A stretch of 55,032 bases of DNA from PKWO01 sp036384915 (GTDB lineage Bacteria > Pseudomonadota > Gammaproteobacteria > Burkholderiales > Burkholderiaceae_D): assembly GCA_036384915.1 (NCBI GenBank), contig DASVLJ010000056.1, forward strand, positions 1 through 55,032, in the 5' to 3' direction. Shown one piece after another: positions 7,905-16,489 of the stretch. Position numbers and translations under genes: made by a program. Below the pieces are notes generated by a model. The model was not told the origin of the DNA and made no database searches. It saw only the letters and a list, made by a program, of their open reading frames with translations. The stretch's first letter is position 1. Each line of letters opens with the position of its first letter.

Positions 7905-10036
7905 CATTGAAGCCGAAAATTATCGCCATTGCCAGCACCTCCACGCTTCGGCAAATCGTTGACGACTATGACCTGAACGTTGAGGACAAGCGCAAACGTC
8001 AGGCGCTGGTCGACGTGATTTCGTCCGCGCGGCGCTGTAAGCCGGAAGAACTGCTCGGCTATCTCGACGAAAGCGAGGTCAAGCAGGTTTGCGAGGCCGT
8101 CGGAGTTGAATCAAAGGGGCGAAAGAATGCTTTGGTTTCCAGGCTTCTGGAGACTACTTGTCCGGCGCCGCCATCCGCGCCACGGCAATCACGGATTATC
8201 CAACCCAAACTACTCAACCAGCTATCGACGAGAAAACCAATGAGTGACACGAAACCCGTGCAGGAAAGCCTGCAGCTGGCAACACCTGACGGCACAACCA
8301 TCAACGTAGAGAAATACGAGTTTGAGCCGATAAAGGGGTACCCGATGCTGAACTGGCGCGGCAAGCGCCCTTTCACCTCGACTCAGTACTACCCGGCGCA
8401 GTTGAAGGAAGTTCACGGCGAAGAGATGGACGGCTGGCGCAACAAGATTTTCTGGGGCGACAACCTACAGGTGATGAGCCACTTGCTGAAGGAGTTCAGG
8501 GGCAAAGTTGATCTTGTTTATATCGACCCGCCATTCGACTCTAAAGCAGAATACAAGAAGACCATTGAGTTGAAGGGGCAGCAAGCAGAAAGCAGTCAAT
8601 CCTCTTTTGAGGAAAAACAGTACGGTGACATTTGGACAAACGACGAGTACCTGCAATTTATGTTTGAGCGTTTGGTGCTCATTCGGGAGCTCTTGAATGA
8701 GTCCGGCAGCATTTACTTGCACTGTGACTGGAACAAGAGTCATCATCTTCGCTGCTTGCTAGACGAGGTCTTTGGTCCATCCAATTTTAGGAACGAATTG
8801 TACTGGTATTACTACAACAAGATGCCGGATAGTCGCAAAGGAGTTTTTCCGCGAGCTACGGACACGATCCTCTGGTATGCGAAAGACAAGTCAAAGGCGG
8901 TGTTTAACCCACTGACGGAAAAACGTGACAAGCCGGTCAAGCAGCTTGTTCGAAAGAAAGTCGATGGAAAGATGATCAATGCCAGAGATGAAAATGGCAA
9001 TGTGATGTACCAGATGAGCGAGTCGCGCGTAATCGACAACGTTTGGCGTCTTTCTATGCTTCAACCGGCAGACAAGACAGAGAATCTCTTTTATCCGACC
9101 CAGAAACCGGAGCATCTGATCGAACGAATTCTTCTTGCGTCGTCTAAGCCTGGCGATCTAGTCTTTGATTGCTTCATGGGCTCCGGTACAACTCAGGCTG
9201 TCGCCATGAAACTCGGTCGGCGGTTCATTGGAGCGGACATCAATCTTGGCGCTATTCAAACTACCACCAAGCGGCTAGTTGCAGTGGCCGACGAGTTAAG
9301 GCAAGTGTATCTCGATGACAACTTGAGGAACTACACAGGATTCGAGATGTTCAACGTCAATCACTATGACGTGTTCCGCAATCCAGTTCAGGCAAAGGAA
9401 CTGCTGATCGAGGCGCTGGAAGTACAGAAGCTGGACTTCAGCACCGTATTCGATGGCGAGAAGGACGGGCGCGTGGTGAAGATCATGCCTGTGAACCGCA
9501 TCGCCACGCGCGCCGACCTGAACGAGTTGATCGCAGGCTTCGACTACAAAGCGTGGGAGCGCAGGCAGAACGAAAGCCCGAACCGCCCGGTCGAGAGGAT
9601 CACCCTCGTCTGTATGGGCCACGAACCCACCTTGCGGGCGGAACTGGAACTTGCCGCCAAGCCCTTTAAAATCGACGTCGAGGTGGTGGATATTCTGCGC
9701 GACAAAGCCGATCTGGAGTTCAAACGCGACTCGCAGGCCAAGGTGTCGATCAAGAAGGGAGAGTTGGTCATCGAGAAGTTCTACCCGATGAACCTGCTGC
9801 AGAAGCTCTCGTTGCAGAAGGAATCGGTCGAGGAGTGGAAGGAGCTTGTCGAGTCTGTGCTGATCGACTGGAACTACGACGGCGCGGTGCTCCAGCCGAC
9901 GGTGGTGGATATCCCGGGCAAGAACGAAATGGTCAAGGGCGCGTACAAGGTGCCGGGCGACGCGAGCACTATCCGCGTGAAGATCACCGACCTGTTGTCG
10001 GAGTCTTGGGAAGGGAGCGTGAGCCATGGTGACTAA
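7901..10036 (+). CDS. DNA methyltransferase, Type III Mod-like, with N-terminal SAP domain
   Basis: A 711-aa protein. I place the start at ATG 7901 because it forms an ATGA overlap with the helicase stop. Residues about 10-80 include a SAP-like DNA-binding motif (EVKQVCEAVGVESKGRKNAL, then VSRLLE). The methyltransferase has DPPF (motif IV, about 209) before FDCFMGSGTT (motif I, about 422), the beta-class order of N6-adenine or N4-cytosine enzymes such as Type III Mod. An internal ATG at 8240 (MSDTKPVQ) would give a SAP-less Mod. The central part (about 8.48-9.35 kb) has clearly lower GC than the 3' part. It should supply specificity and self-protection for the Res subunit encoded downstream. 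Confidence 0.9.
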   Translation: MTLKPKIIAIASTSTLRQIVDDYDLNVEDKRKRQALVDVISSARRCKPEELLGYLDESEVKQVCEAVGVESKGRKNALVSRLLETTCPAPPSAPRQSRIIQPKLLNQLSTRKPMSDTKPVQESLQLATPDGTTINVEKYEFEPIKGYPMLNWRGKRPFTSTQYYPAQLKEVHGEEMDGWRNKIFWGDNLQVMSHLLKEFRGKVDLVYIDPPFDSKAEYKKTIELKGQQAESSQSSFEEKQYGDIWTNDEYLQFMFERLVLIRELLNESGSIYLHCDWNKSHHLRCLLDEVFGPSNFRNELYWYYYNKMPDSRKGVFPRATDTILWYAKDKSKAVFNPLTEKRDKPVKQLVRKKVDGKMINARDENGNVMYQMSESRVIDNVWRLSMLQPADKTENLFYPTQKPEHLIERILLASSKPGDLVFDCFMGSGTTQAVAMKLGRRFIGADINLGAIQTTTKRLVAVADELRQVYLDDNLRNYTGFEMFNVNHYDVFRNPVQAKELLIEALEVQKLDFSTVFDGEKDGRVVKIMPVNRIATRADLNELIAGFDYKAWERRQNESPNRPVERITLVCMGHEPTLRAELELAAKPFKIDVEVVDILRDKADLEFKRDSQAKVSIKKGELVIEKFYPMNLLQKLSLQKESVEEWKELVESVLIDWNYDGAVLQPTVVDIPGKNEMVKGAYKVPGDASTIRVKITDLLSESWEGSVSHGD

Positions 10037-12737
10037 ACGCACAGCGGTAAAGGCTAAAGCAGCCAGCACCTCCGGCGCATCGTTGGACTTCGCTTTCTTC
10101 CGCTTCCTGTGGCAATTCTACAAGGATAACCGGGGCGCGATCCGCCAGAATTACAAGGAGCTGACCCGGAAGTTCCTCGACTTCAACAATCCTGAAAAGA
10201 ACCCAAAAGCCTTTCTGCGCCAACCGCAGTTCGAGGCACTTGAAACCTACGTCTTCCTCAAGGAGTTCCTGGGCAACGCCAAGGTCGAGGAAATCTTCAA
10301 GGCGTGGTACGAGCGCAGCGGAAAATTCGAGGGACGCAAGTTCGGTTCCTTCTTCGGAACTGCCGGGCAGGAGATGTTCTCCTTCGGCGAGTCCGACGAG
10401 CTGGAACTGAGTTCGTACAAGCTGTTGTTCGAGAGGATGCGCAAGAACTCGCGCGTCTACCCGAACTATATCTTCGCGCTGACGATGGGTACGGGCAAAA
10501 CCATCCTGATGGCGACCTGCATCTTCTACGAGTTCCTGCTGGGCAACAAATTCGAGAAGGACGCGCGCTACTGCCACAACGCGCTGGTGTTCGCGCCCGA
10601 CAAGACGGTTCTGCAATCGCTCAAGGAGATCGAGGCGTTTGACCTCACCCGTGTGGTGCCGCCAGAATACGTCAACTTCCTGACCACGCACCTGCGCTTC
10701 CACTACCTCGAAGAAGCAGGCACCTCGCTGGACACGTTGGATCGCTCTCGCTTCAACATCATCGTCTCGAACACACAGAAAATCATCCTCAAGCGCCAGC
10801 ACAAGGAAAAAACCTCCGTCGACAAGCTATTCGGCGCAACCGGCGAAACTCTCGCCTCCACCGGCGTCTATGCCGATGCCGCCGACCTTTACAACTTCGA
10901 CCAGCCGGAGGAAGAAGGTGAGCTGACCACCAACCAGCGCTTCGAGAAACTGCGTCGCCTGGAGCAGTTGGGCATCTTCGTTGACGAGGCTCACCACGCC
11001 TTCGGCAAGGATTTGGCCAAGGACATGGGCGTAGGGGCCAAGGAAACGGACACCAGCCTGCGCACCACCATTGATGTCCTGGCCGCCAGCCTGAGCGCGG
11101 CAGGCACGCGGGTGGTGGCCTGCTACAACTACACCGGCACGCCATACGTGGGGCGCGAGGTATTGCCCGAGGTGGTCTACGCCTACGGCCTGAAGGAGGC
11201 CATCGACAAGGGCTTCCTCAAAAAGGTGACGCTGCACGGTTACGCCAACACCCGGACCGACGAGTTTGTCGATATCGCTATCGAAAACTTCTTGAAGGAA
11301 TCAGGGCATCTGCGCCCGGAAGGGTTGCTCCCCAAGCTTGCCTTCTTTGCAGCGACCATCAACGAATTGACTGGCGAACTGCGGCCTGCAGTGGAGCGTG
11401 CTTTGCTCAAGCACGGAATCCCCACCTCGCGCATCCTGGTCAACGTGGGTGACGACAAGCTCACCACCAACGATGACATCCGCGAGTTCAACCGCCTCGA
11501 CACCGAAGGGTCGGAAAAACAATTCATCCTGCTAGTCAACAAAGGTCGAGAAGGCTGGAACTGCCGCTCGCTGTTCGGCGTGGGCCTGTTCCGCGAGCCC
11601 AAGTCTAAAGTGTTCGTGCTGCAGGCCACGATGCGCTGCCTGCGCGCAATCGGACAGGCCCAGCACACTGGCCACGTTTTCCTTTCTGACGACAACCTCA
11701 ACACACTGAACGACGAGCTTCAGCAGAACTTCCGCATCAGTGCCGAAGAGCTGCAAAAGACCGGCAAGGACAAAGAGCGCGTGGAGGTACGCGTCGTTGA
11801 GCCGCCGGTGAAGATCAAGCTGGTTCGCGTGCGCAAGCAGTACCAGATGCGCGAGAAGCCGTTGGTGGCCGGTCAACAGTTGATGCCTGAGCGAGCAGAT
11901 ACGCAGAAGTGGGGCGAACTGGTCGAGAAGTACCGCCTGATCGAAACCCAACAGGACGGCTTGACTGCCGCTGATGCGGCGCGTGCTTCCGGTAGCCGTA
12001 CATTCGACCTGACCTCGCGTCGGGAAAAGCGAACCTTCTCACAACTGTCGCTGGTGGCCGAGGTATCCCGCTATCTGAACCGAAGCCCTCTGGAGATTGA
12101 GGAGCTTTTGGAAGCGACGACAGAAGGCGCAGAAGAACTGGTTGCCATCACAAACGAGTTCAACGAGCTGATGTACGACGAGATCATCCCGCGCCTGTTC
12201 CGTCAGCTGTACGACCTCGACGAGTCGCAGCAAACCGAGGAGCACGAGGTCGATCTGATCAAGCTACCCCCGAACGGCTACTACGAGGTGTCTGCGGCGA
12301 AGGACAAAATCGTCCGGATGCACGACGCGCAAATCAAGGACGAGGAGCGCGTGAAGAGCTTCCACCTCGACACCTACTGCTTCGACTCTGGCTCCGAGAG
12401 TTGGCTATTCTGGGATTTGCTTCGCGAACAGCGTGTGAAGAAGATCTACTTCACAGGGATGCTGACCCACGGCCAGTCCGACTTCTTCATCCAGTACATC
12501 GATCCCGATTCGCGTACTGTGCGCAGCTACTACCCCGATTTCATCTTCCAGCGCGAAGAACCCGATGGCAGCTTGAAGTACGTGATCGTCGAGGTAAAGG
12601 CCGACGACCAAATCGAAGATGCTGTAGTGCAGGCCAAGAAGGACTTCGCTCAGCAAATAGCGGTAGCCAGTGGGATGGAGTACCGCATCCTCAAGTCATC
12701 CGATGCAGACAAGCGGCATTTCCGCGTGCTGCTGTAA
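10026..12737 (+). CDS. Type III restriction-type Res subunit (DEAD/DEAH helicase-nuclease)
   Basis: A 903-aa superfamily 2 protein. Walker A TMGTGKT is near residue 154, DEAHHAFG near 319, YTGTPYVGRE (motif III), LLVNKGREGWNCRSLFGV (V) and QATMRCLRAIGQ (VI). A C-terminal PD-(D/E)XK endonuclease is visible as YYPDFIF (about 835) followed by VIVEVKA (about 857). ATG 10026 overlaps the mod gene by 11 bp, implying coupled translation. The family translocates on DNA with ATP and cleaves after interaction with Mod. All key motifs look intact. Confidence 0.9.
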   Translation: MVTKRTAVKAKAASTSGASLDFAFFRFLWQFYKDNRGAIRQNYKELTRKFLDFNNPEKNPKAFLRQPQFEALETYVFLKEFLGNAKVEEIFKAWYERSGKFEGRKFGSFFGTAGQEMFSFGESDELELSSYKLLFERMRKNSRVYPNYIFALTMGTGKTILMATCIFYEFLLGNKFEKDARYCHNALVFAPDKTVLQSLKEIEAFDLTRVVPPEYVNFLTTHLRFHYLEEAGTSLDTLDRSRFNIIVSNTQKIILKRQHKEKTSVDKLFGATGETLASTGVYADAADLYNFDQPEEEGELTTNQRFEKLRRLEQLGIFVDEAHHAFGKDLAKDMGVGAKETDTSLRTTIDVLAASLSAAGTRVVACYNYTGTPYVGREVLPEVVYAYGLKEAIDKGFLKKVTLHGYANTRTDEFVDIAIENFLKESGHLRPEGLLPKLAFFAATINELTGELRPAVERALLKHGIPTSRILVNVGDDKLTTNDDIREFNRLDTEGSEKQFILLVNKGREGWNCRSLFGVGLFREPKSKVFVLQATMRCLRAIGQAQHTGHVFLSDDNLNTLNDELQQNFRISAEELQKTGKDKERVEVRVVEPPVKIKLVRVRKQYQMREKPLVAGQQLMPERADTQKWGELVEKYRLIETQQDGLTAADAARASGSRTFDLTSRREKRTFSQLSLVAEVSRYLNRSPLEIEELLEATTEGAEELVAITNEFNELMYDEIIPRLFRQLYDLDESQQTEEHEVDLIKLPPNGYYEVSAAKDKIVRMHDAQIKDEERVKSFHLDTYCFDSGSESWLFWDLLREQRVKKIYFTGMLTHGQSDFFIQYIDPDSRTVRSYYPDFIFQREEPDGSLKYVIVEVKADDQIEDAVVQAKKDFAQQIAVASGMEYRILKSSDADKRHFRVLL

Positions 12738-12800
12738 GGGCCCGGAAAGTAAGCGAGGGGTAACTATGGCATCGGGAGGGATTCCGCCGAGGGAGATGAT

Positions 12801-13691
12801 ATGAAATATATTGCGTTCGCGGCATTCGCAGCCTTGTCGATTTCGAATTTCGCAATGGCGGACACAGTAAAATGGACGTCGGAATGTGAATTTCTCAAAG
12901 CGGACAAACGCCTTGATCCGATTAGAGACAAAATTCCAGTGTCCCTTGGTGATGAACCAACGCCGACCATGTTGGAAAACACCATGAAACCGACACGAGC
13001 AGAGCAACGTGCTTTACAAGCTTGGTCCCAGGACAACAAAAGTTGCATCGAAGCCGAGTTCAAGGGACTGGTGAAACAAGGGGCAATCCCAGCTCCAAAC
13101 GGTAAAGCTCAACAGGGCAAGCTCCCCCACGATTTCGTTCTGCTCGAACAAGGAAAAATCAGCTACCGCGAGTACCTCCTAAGGCTGGACGCATCGACGA
13201 AGCAAACGATGGAAGCCTACAACCGAAAAAAGCAATTGGAAGAAATCCAACGGGCGCTTACAGAAGCATCCAAGTCTTGGCCGAGCAACTCGCCCTACTG
13301 GGCATATTACAATTATTCCATGCAGGTTGCGCAAGACATGGGCGATGGAAAGATTTCACAGGAAACCGCAGATCAATTAATTGAAACCAAGAGGAAAGAA
13401 GTAGATGCGCAAGTAGCCGCGCTATCGGCACCGAAAGCGATCACCCTCAACTGCGCGTTTCACTTCGATGGCGGACCGGACTTCGAGCGTCCGTTCACGA
13501 TTAACTACGCAAACGGAACCGTCAATGGGTTCAAAGGCAGCTTTACCGAAACCGAAATCCGATGGGAAGCAACGGGTAACGATGGTGCCACAATGAGGTT
13601 CCTTCTGAATCGAAACTCAGGGACGATGTACGCTTCGGATCAAAAAATGTTCGTACAAGGGCGTTGTGCACCAGCCGTGAAACAATTCTAG
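12801..13691 (+). CDS. Secreted hypothetical protein
   Basis: A 296-aa protein with a clear Sec signal peptide (MKYIAFAAFAALSISNFAMA-D). ATG 12801 follows GAGGGAG. The mature part is hydrophilic, with a charged helical middle (about 115-200) and a beta-rich end containing three cysteines overall in the mature half. I recognise no family. It lies 63 bp after the Res gene on the same strand and its base composition is visibly lower in GC than the R-M genes (about 45 percent in the stretch 13201-13260), suggesting separate acquisition. A role in defence cannot be claimed. Confidence 0.7.
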   Translation: MKYIAFAAFAALSISNFAMADTVKWTSECEFLKADKRLDPIRDKIPVSLGDEPTPTMLENTMKPTRAEQRALQAWSQDNKSCIEAEFKGLVKQGAIPAPNGKAQQGKLPHDFVLLEQGKISYREYLLRLDASTKQTMEAYNRKKQLEEIQRALTEASKSWPSNSPYWAYYNYSMQVAQDMGDGKISQETADQLIETKRKEVDAQVAALSAPKAITLNCAFHFDGGPDFERPFTINYANGTVNGFKGSFTETEIRWEATGNDGATMRFLLNRNSGTMYASDQKMFVQGRCAPAVKQF

Positions 13692-14344
13692 TGTTCGCAT
13701 GGCGAATTAGGAGCAATGCCGCGTACTGCTTGACCAATTGCCGTGGCGATCTCGTCTTCGCTGCGGCCTCCATTGATGGCGACATGAGCACCGAAAACGA
13801 AGTGTGGAACTGACCTAACGCCGGCTGCCGCAGAGCCGGCCGCGGCTTGCTCTACCCTCGCGTGCCATGCCGGGTCGCGAACGATGGCAAGGGCTTCGTC
13901 GCGTTCAAACCCATGAGCTACGGCGATGTCTGCCAGCACGTCGGCCTTGCCGATATTCTTCGCCTGCAGGAAGTGGGCTTCCGTGATTGCCACCGCGAGT
14001 TGGTGTTGCGTGCCGCACGCCCGCGCCGCCTCGATGATCGCGTGTGCTGCCTGCGTCGGATAAGTGTAGAGTTGGCGCCCAAGATCGAGGTCGAGCCCCG
14101 ACGCATGGGCTTCGCCTTCTGCACGGGCAAACGAGGCCTTGGGGTCGATCACCCCGTATCGCTTAAAAAGCAGGTCGGGGATGTACAGCCCTTCCGCGGG
14201 GGCATCCGGGATCAGCAGGACGGGATAATGATGAATGTCAGCCGCAAGGTCGGGAAAGCGCTCTTTCAGAACCTTGTCGAGGCGGTACTGGCCGATGATG
14301 CACCATGGGCAGGTGATCTCGGTATAAAGGTCAATTTGCAACAT
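13688..14344 (-). CDS. DsbA-family (FrnE-like) oxidoreductase
   Basis: A 218-aa protein with the thioredoxin-fold active site TCPWC near the N-terminus, a cis-Pro loop (RSVPHFVF) near the C-terminus and an all-helical insertion, as in FrnE/HCCA-type DsbA relatives. No signal peptide, so it is cytoplasmic. I chose ATG 14344 because AAGGAG lies about 8 bp upstream. An upstream TTG at 14374 would overlap the previous gene. It is the last gene of a three-gene operon with the NAD(P)-binding protein and the azoR remnant. Its 3' end overlaps by 4 bp the convergent gene for the secreted protein. Confidence 0.85.
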   Translation of the reverse strand: MLQIDLYTEITCPWCIIGQYRLDKVLKERFPDLAADIHHYPVLLIPDAPAEGLYIPDLLFKRYGVIDPKASFARAEGEAHASGLDLDLGRQLYTYPTQAAHAIIEAARACGTQHQLAVAITEAHFLQAKNIGKADVLADIAVAHGFERDEALAIVRDPAWHARVEQAAAGSAAAGVRSVPHFVFGAHVAINGGRSEDEIATAIGQAVRGIAPNSPCEH

Positions 14345-14370
14345 GCTGCTTCTCTCCTTCTTCAACCATT

Positions 14371-15012
14371 TCAACCATTGGCAATGCCAGGCGCGGCCCG
14401 CACGAACTTCTTCCCGGTGACCTGCTGAAGCAGAAACTTCGCGAGATTGCCGCGGGAAAGTTTCGATCCAAGCCTGGCTCTTCCGTACCAGCCCACATCG
14501 ATTTTTCCGCTCGCAGGGCCGTCTTTCAGGAATGGGATCCTCACCAGGGTCCAGTCCAGATCCGAATTGGCGATCAGTTCGCCCGTCGCCCGGATATCGT
14601 CGTAAGCCTTGCGGACAAACACCTTGAAGAAAAGCACTCCCGCGTGCGAACCGGGGGCAAAGCCATCCTGCGGGTCGCGATAGCTCGCCGTGGATACTTG
14701 AAGAAGACGCCGCACGCCCAACTGCCGCATCGCGGCCACGATGTTGGATAGGCCGTGCATGACTGGCCGGTCACCCTGCACCTTCAAACTGTTTGGGCCT
14801 AAGGCACTGATGACAGCATCGGCCCCCTGAATGCACTTCGTAATGGCATTCCGGTCTTGCAGATCGCCAACCACGATTTCGACTTTCCCGGCAAGCGCTG
14901 CCAGCTTCGCCGCGTCGCGTGTATAGACGGAAAGGACGTAGCCTTGCTTCAAGGCTTCTTCGATGATGTGCAGCCCAGTCGATCCGGTGGCGCCGAACAG
15001 GGCGAGCTTCAT
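14371..15012 (-). CDS. NAD(P)-binding atypical SDR (NmrA/YwnB-like)
   Basis: A 213-aa Rossmann protein with the N-terminal dinucleotide motif FGATGSTG (6-13), VVGDLQD and ADAVISALGP, typical of NAD(P)H-binding atypical short-chain dehydrogenases such as NmrA-like proteins. The catalytic YxxxK of classical SDRs is not obvious. ATG 15012 overlaps the stop of the azoR remnant in ATGA. The function may be redox sensing or quinone reduction, inferred from neighbours. Confidence 0.8.
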   Translation of the reverse strand: MKLALFGATGSTGLHIIEEALKQGYVLSVYTRDAAKLAALAGKVEIVVGDLQDRNAITKCIQGADAVISALGPNSLKVQGDRPVMHGLSNIVAAMRQLGVRRLLQVSTASYRDPQDGFAPGSHAGVLFFKVFVRKAYDDIRATGELIANSDLDWTLVRIPFLKDGPASGKIDVGWYGRARLGSKLSRGNLAKFLLQQVTGKKFVRAAPGIANG

Positions 15013-15305
15013 TGCATTACTCCCTGACTATGCGGAGGCATGGTCGGGAAATCGCTGCCGGCATCAACCAACCCCTGGGCACCTTCGATTGCCTCGATCT
15101 GCTCCGATGTGCGCGCATTGGGGGGCGCGGCGCGGCCTTGAATGCAGGCCGCCATAATGTGCGGCGCCGGATTTGCGCCAAGATCGCGAACGGTCAGCGG
15201 GCCTCCCAGCTTAGCCTTGGTGCCATTGGAAATTTCAGCGGCGAAGCGGGGGTGAAGGCTTTCCGCCCCGCGGGGACTGGATGTGATCAGCAGGATTTTG
15301 TTCAT
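15009..15305 (-). pseudogene. azoR: FMN-dependent NADH-azoreductase, N-terminal remnant
   Basis: Residues from ATG 15305 read MNKILLITSSPRGAESLHPR, then RDLGANPAPH and ARTSEQIEAIEGAQGLVD, closely following the AzoR N-terminus (FMN phosphate loop SSPRG). AzoR is about 200 aa, but here the frame diverges after about 85 residues and stops at residue 98, just where the conserved PMYNF flavin-binding segment should begin. The 3' end now merges with the ribosome site and start of the next gene, so an internal deletion fused the two. The product is unlikely to bind FMN fully. Confidence 0.8.
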
Positions 15306-15338
15306 GATGGCTCCGCGCATGGTATAAAATAAATACTA

Positions 15339-15376
15339 GGTAACATCTTCAATCTTGGTTACCCATTCATACCAAG
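15339..15376. promoter_or_regulatory. Overlapping inverted repeats, candidate HxlR operator
   Basis: Two perfect inverted repeats interlock in the divergent gap: GGTAAC-N13-GTTACC (15339-15363) and CTTGGT-N11-ACCAAG (15354-15376). They lie between the azoR operon start (15305) and the HxlR start (15419), where an HxlR dimer would be expected to control the divergent operon and itself. Confidence 0.5.
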
Positions 15377-15418
15377 GATGATAAGATTCTCATCTGCGCT
15401 CCACAAGAAGGCACATCT

Positions 15419-15853
15419 ATGTTACCGAGTCCCGCAGATTTGCCCGAGGAATCGCCGGGCCCCAATACGGGAGGCTGCCGAGCCGCCCGCGAAATCCTGG
15501 ATCGCGTCGGTGACAAATGGAGCCTCTACATCATTGCCTCGCTGGCCAATGGAACGCGGCGCTTCAACGAGTTAAGGCGCGGCATTGACGGCATCTCCCA
15601 ACGCATGCTGACGCTGACGTTGCGCGGAATGGAACGCGATGGGCTGGTTACCAGGACGATCTATCCGACCATCCCGCCGCGAGTCGATTACGACCTCACC
15701 GAACTGGGCCGGACGCTATTGGGGCCGGTGATGGCACTGGTGAATTGGGCGAATGACAACCAATTCGCCATCGCCGAAGCACATCAACGCTTCGACGAAG
15801 CTCCCGAGCCGGGGACGGCTCCGGCCCAAGGCATCATTCATCGACGGCGGTGA
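15419..15853 (+). CDS. HxlR-family transcriptional regulator
   Basis: A 144-aa winged-helix protein. CRAAREILDRVGDKWSLYII is the HxlR signature with its conserved Cys near residue 20, followed by RFNELRRGIDGISQRMLT and the wing region (GLVTRTIYPTIPPRVDYDLT). It follows an AGAAGG site and is divergent from the azoR/NAD-binding/DsbA-like operon, the common arrangement for quinone- or aldehyde-responsive HxlR regulators. Its last 20 bp overlap the convergent Lrp gene. Confidence 0.9.
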   Translation: MLPSPADLPEESPGPNTGGCRAAREILDRVGDKWSLYIIASLANGTRRFNELRRGIDGISQRMLTLTLRGMERDGLVTRTIYPTIPPRVDYDLTELGRTLLGPVMALVNWANDNQFAIAEAHQRFDEAPEPGTAPAQGIIHRRR

Positions 15854-16343
15854 ATGACGACGCCGCCAGCTGACCATCAATCAAGACCGGCAGCAGATTG
15901 GACGATTTCAGTTCCCGCAGCGACAGGTTGGAACGGATGCTGGTGACGCCGGGCAAGTTCCTCAAGACTTTTTCGACGAAACGGCTGTAATCGTCAAGGT
16001 CCCTGGCAACGACAACCAGTAAATAATCGGCTTCGCCGGTCGTGTTATGGCAGGACAGGACGTTAGGGCTGTTCTGGACGGCCAGGCGAAATTGTTTCGT
16101 GACCTCCTCGTCGTGCTGGGCGCAACCCAGTTGAACGAACGCCATGACCCCGAACCCCAGTTTACGGCGGTTCAATACGGCTTGGTAGCCTTCGATAATC
16201 CCGCTTTCCTCCAGGCGCTTGAGGCGGCGCCAGCATGGCGTTTCGCTCATCGATAGCTGGGCGGCAAGCTTGGCATTGGACAGGCGCCCGTCTTTTTGCA
16301 GGCGCTCCAGCATTTCGGCATCTACTCTATCAATTTCCACCAT
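15834..16343 (-). CDS. Lrp/AsnC-family transcriptional regulator
   Basis: A 169-aa protein with an N-terminal HTH (RVDAEMLERLQKDGRLSNAK, then SMSETPCWRRLKRLEESGII) and a C-terminal RAM/AsnC ligand-binding domain (GEADYLLVVVARDLDDYSRF). It starts at ATG 16343 and is divergent from the alcohol dehydrogenase gene at 16490, which it may control. The tail overlaps the HxlR gene by 20 bp. Confidence 0.9.
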   Translation of the reverse strand: MVEIDRVDAEMLERLQKDGRLSNAKLAAQLSMSETPCWRRLKRLEESGIIEGYQAVLNRRKLGFGVMAFVQLGCAQHDEEVTKQFRLAVQNSPNVLSCHNTTGEADYLLVVVARDLDDYSRFVEKVLRNLPGVTSIRSNLSLRELKSSNLLPVLIDGQLAASSFTAVDE

Positions 16344-16489
16344 ATGGAAGGATTCTTTTCAAAAGTCGCTTGAATGGGAAAGACAATATCAGAAATATGA
16401 TCTTTTCGAGAGCATTTAGCAAGGCAATTTTCGCCAGCCGAATCCATAATGGCTTGATCCAAGCAACCTACCTCTCAGGAGACGCCGCA

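Noticed and set aside
1396..12737. Assignment of the defence cluster to DISARM or BREX
   Set aside because: No DUF1998 helicase, DrmB, PLD protein, PglZ, BrxC or BrxL-like gene is present.
13692..13800. Right attachment site of the tRNA-Lys island
   Set aside because: I searched by eye for a copy of the tRNA 3' end near the cargo end and found none; the far boundary remains unknown.
16235..16489. Upstream extension of the alcohol dehydrogenase
   Set aside because: Antisense to the Lrp gene start; ATG 16490 has a strong ribosome site and the family N-terminus.
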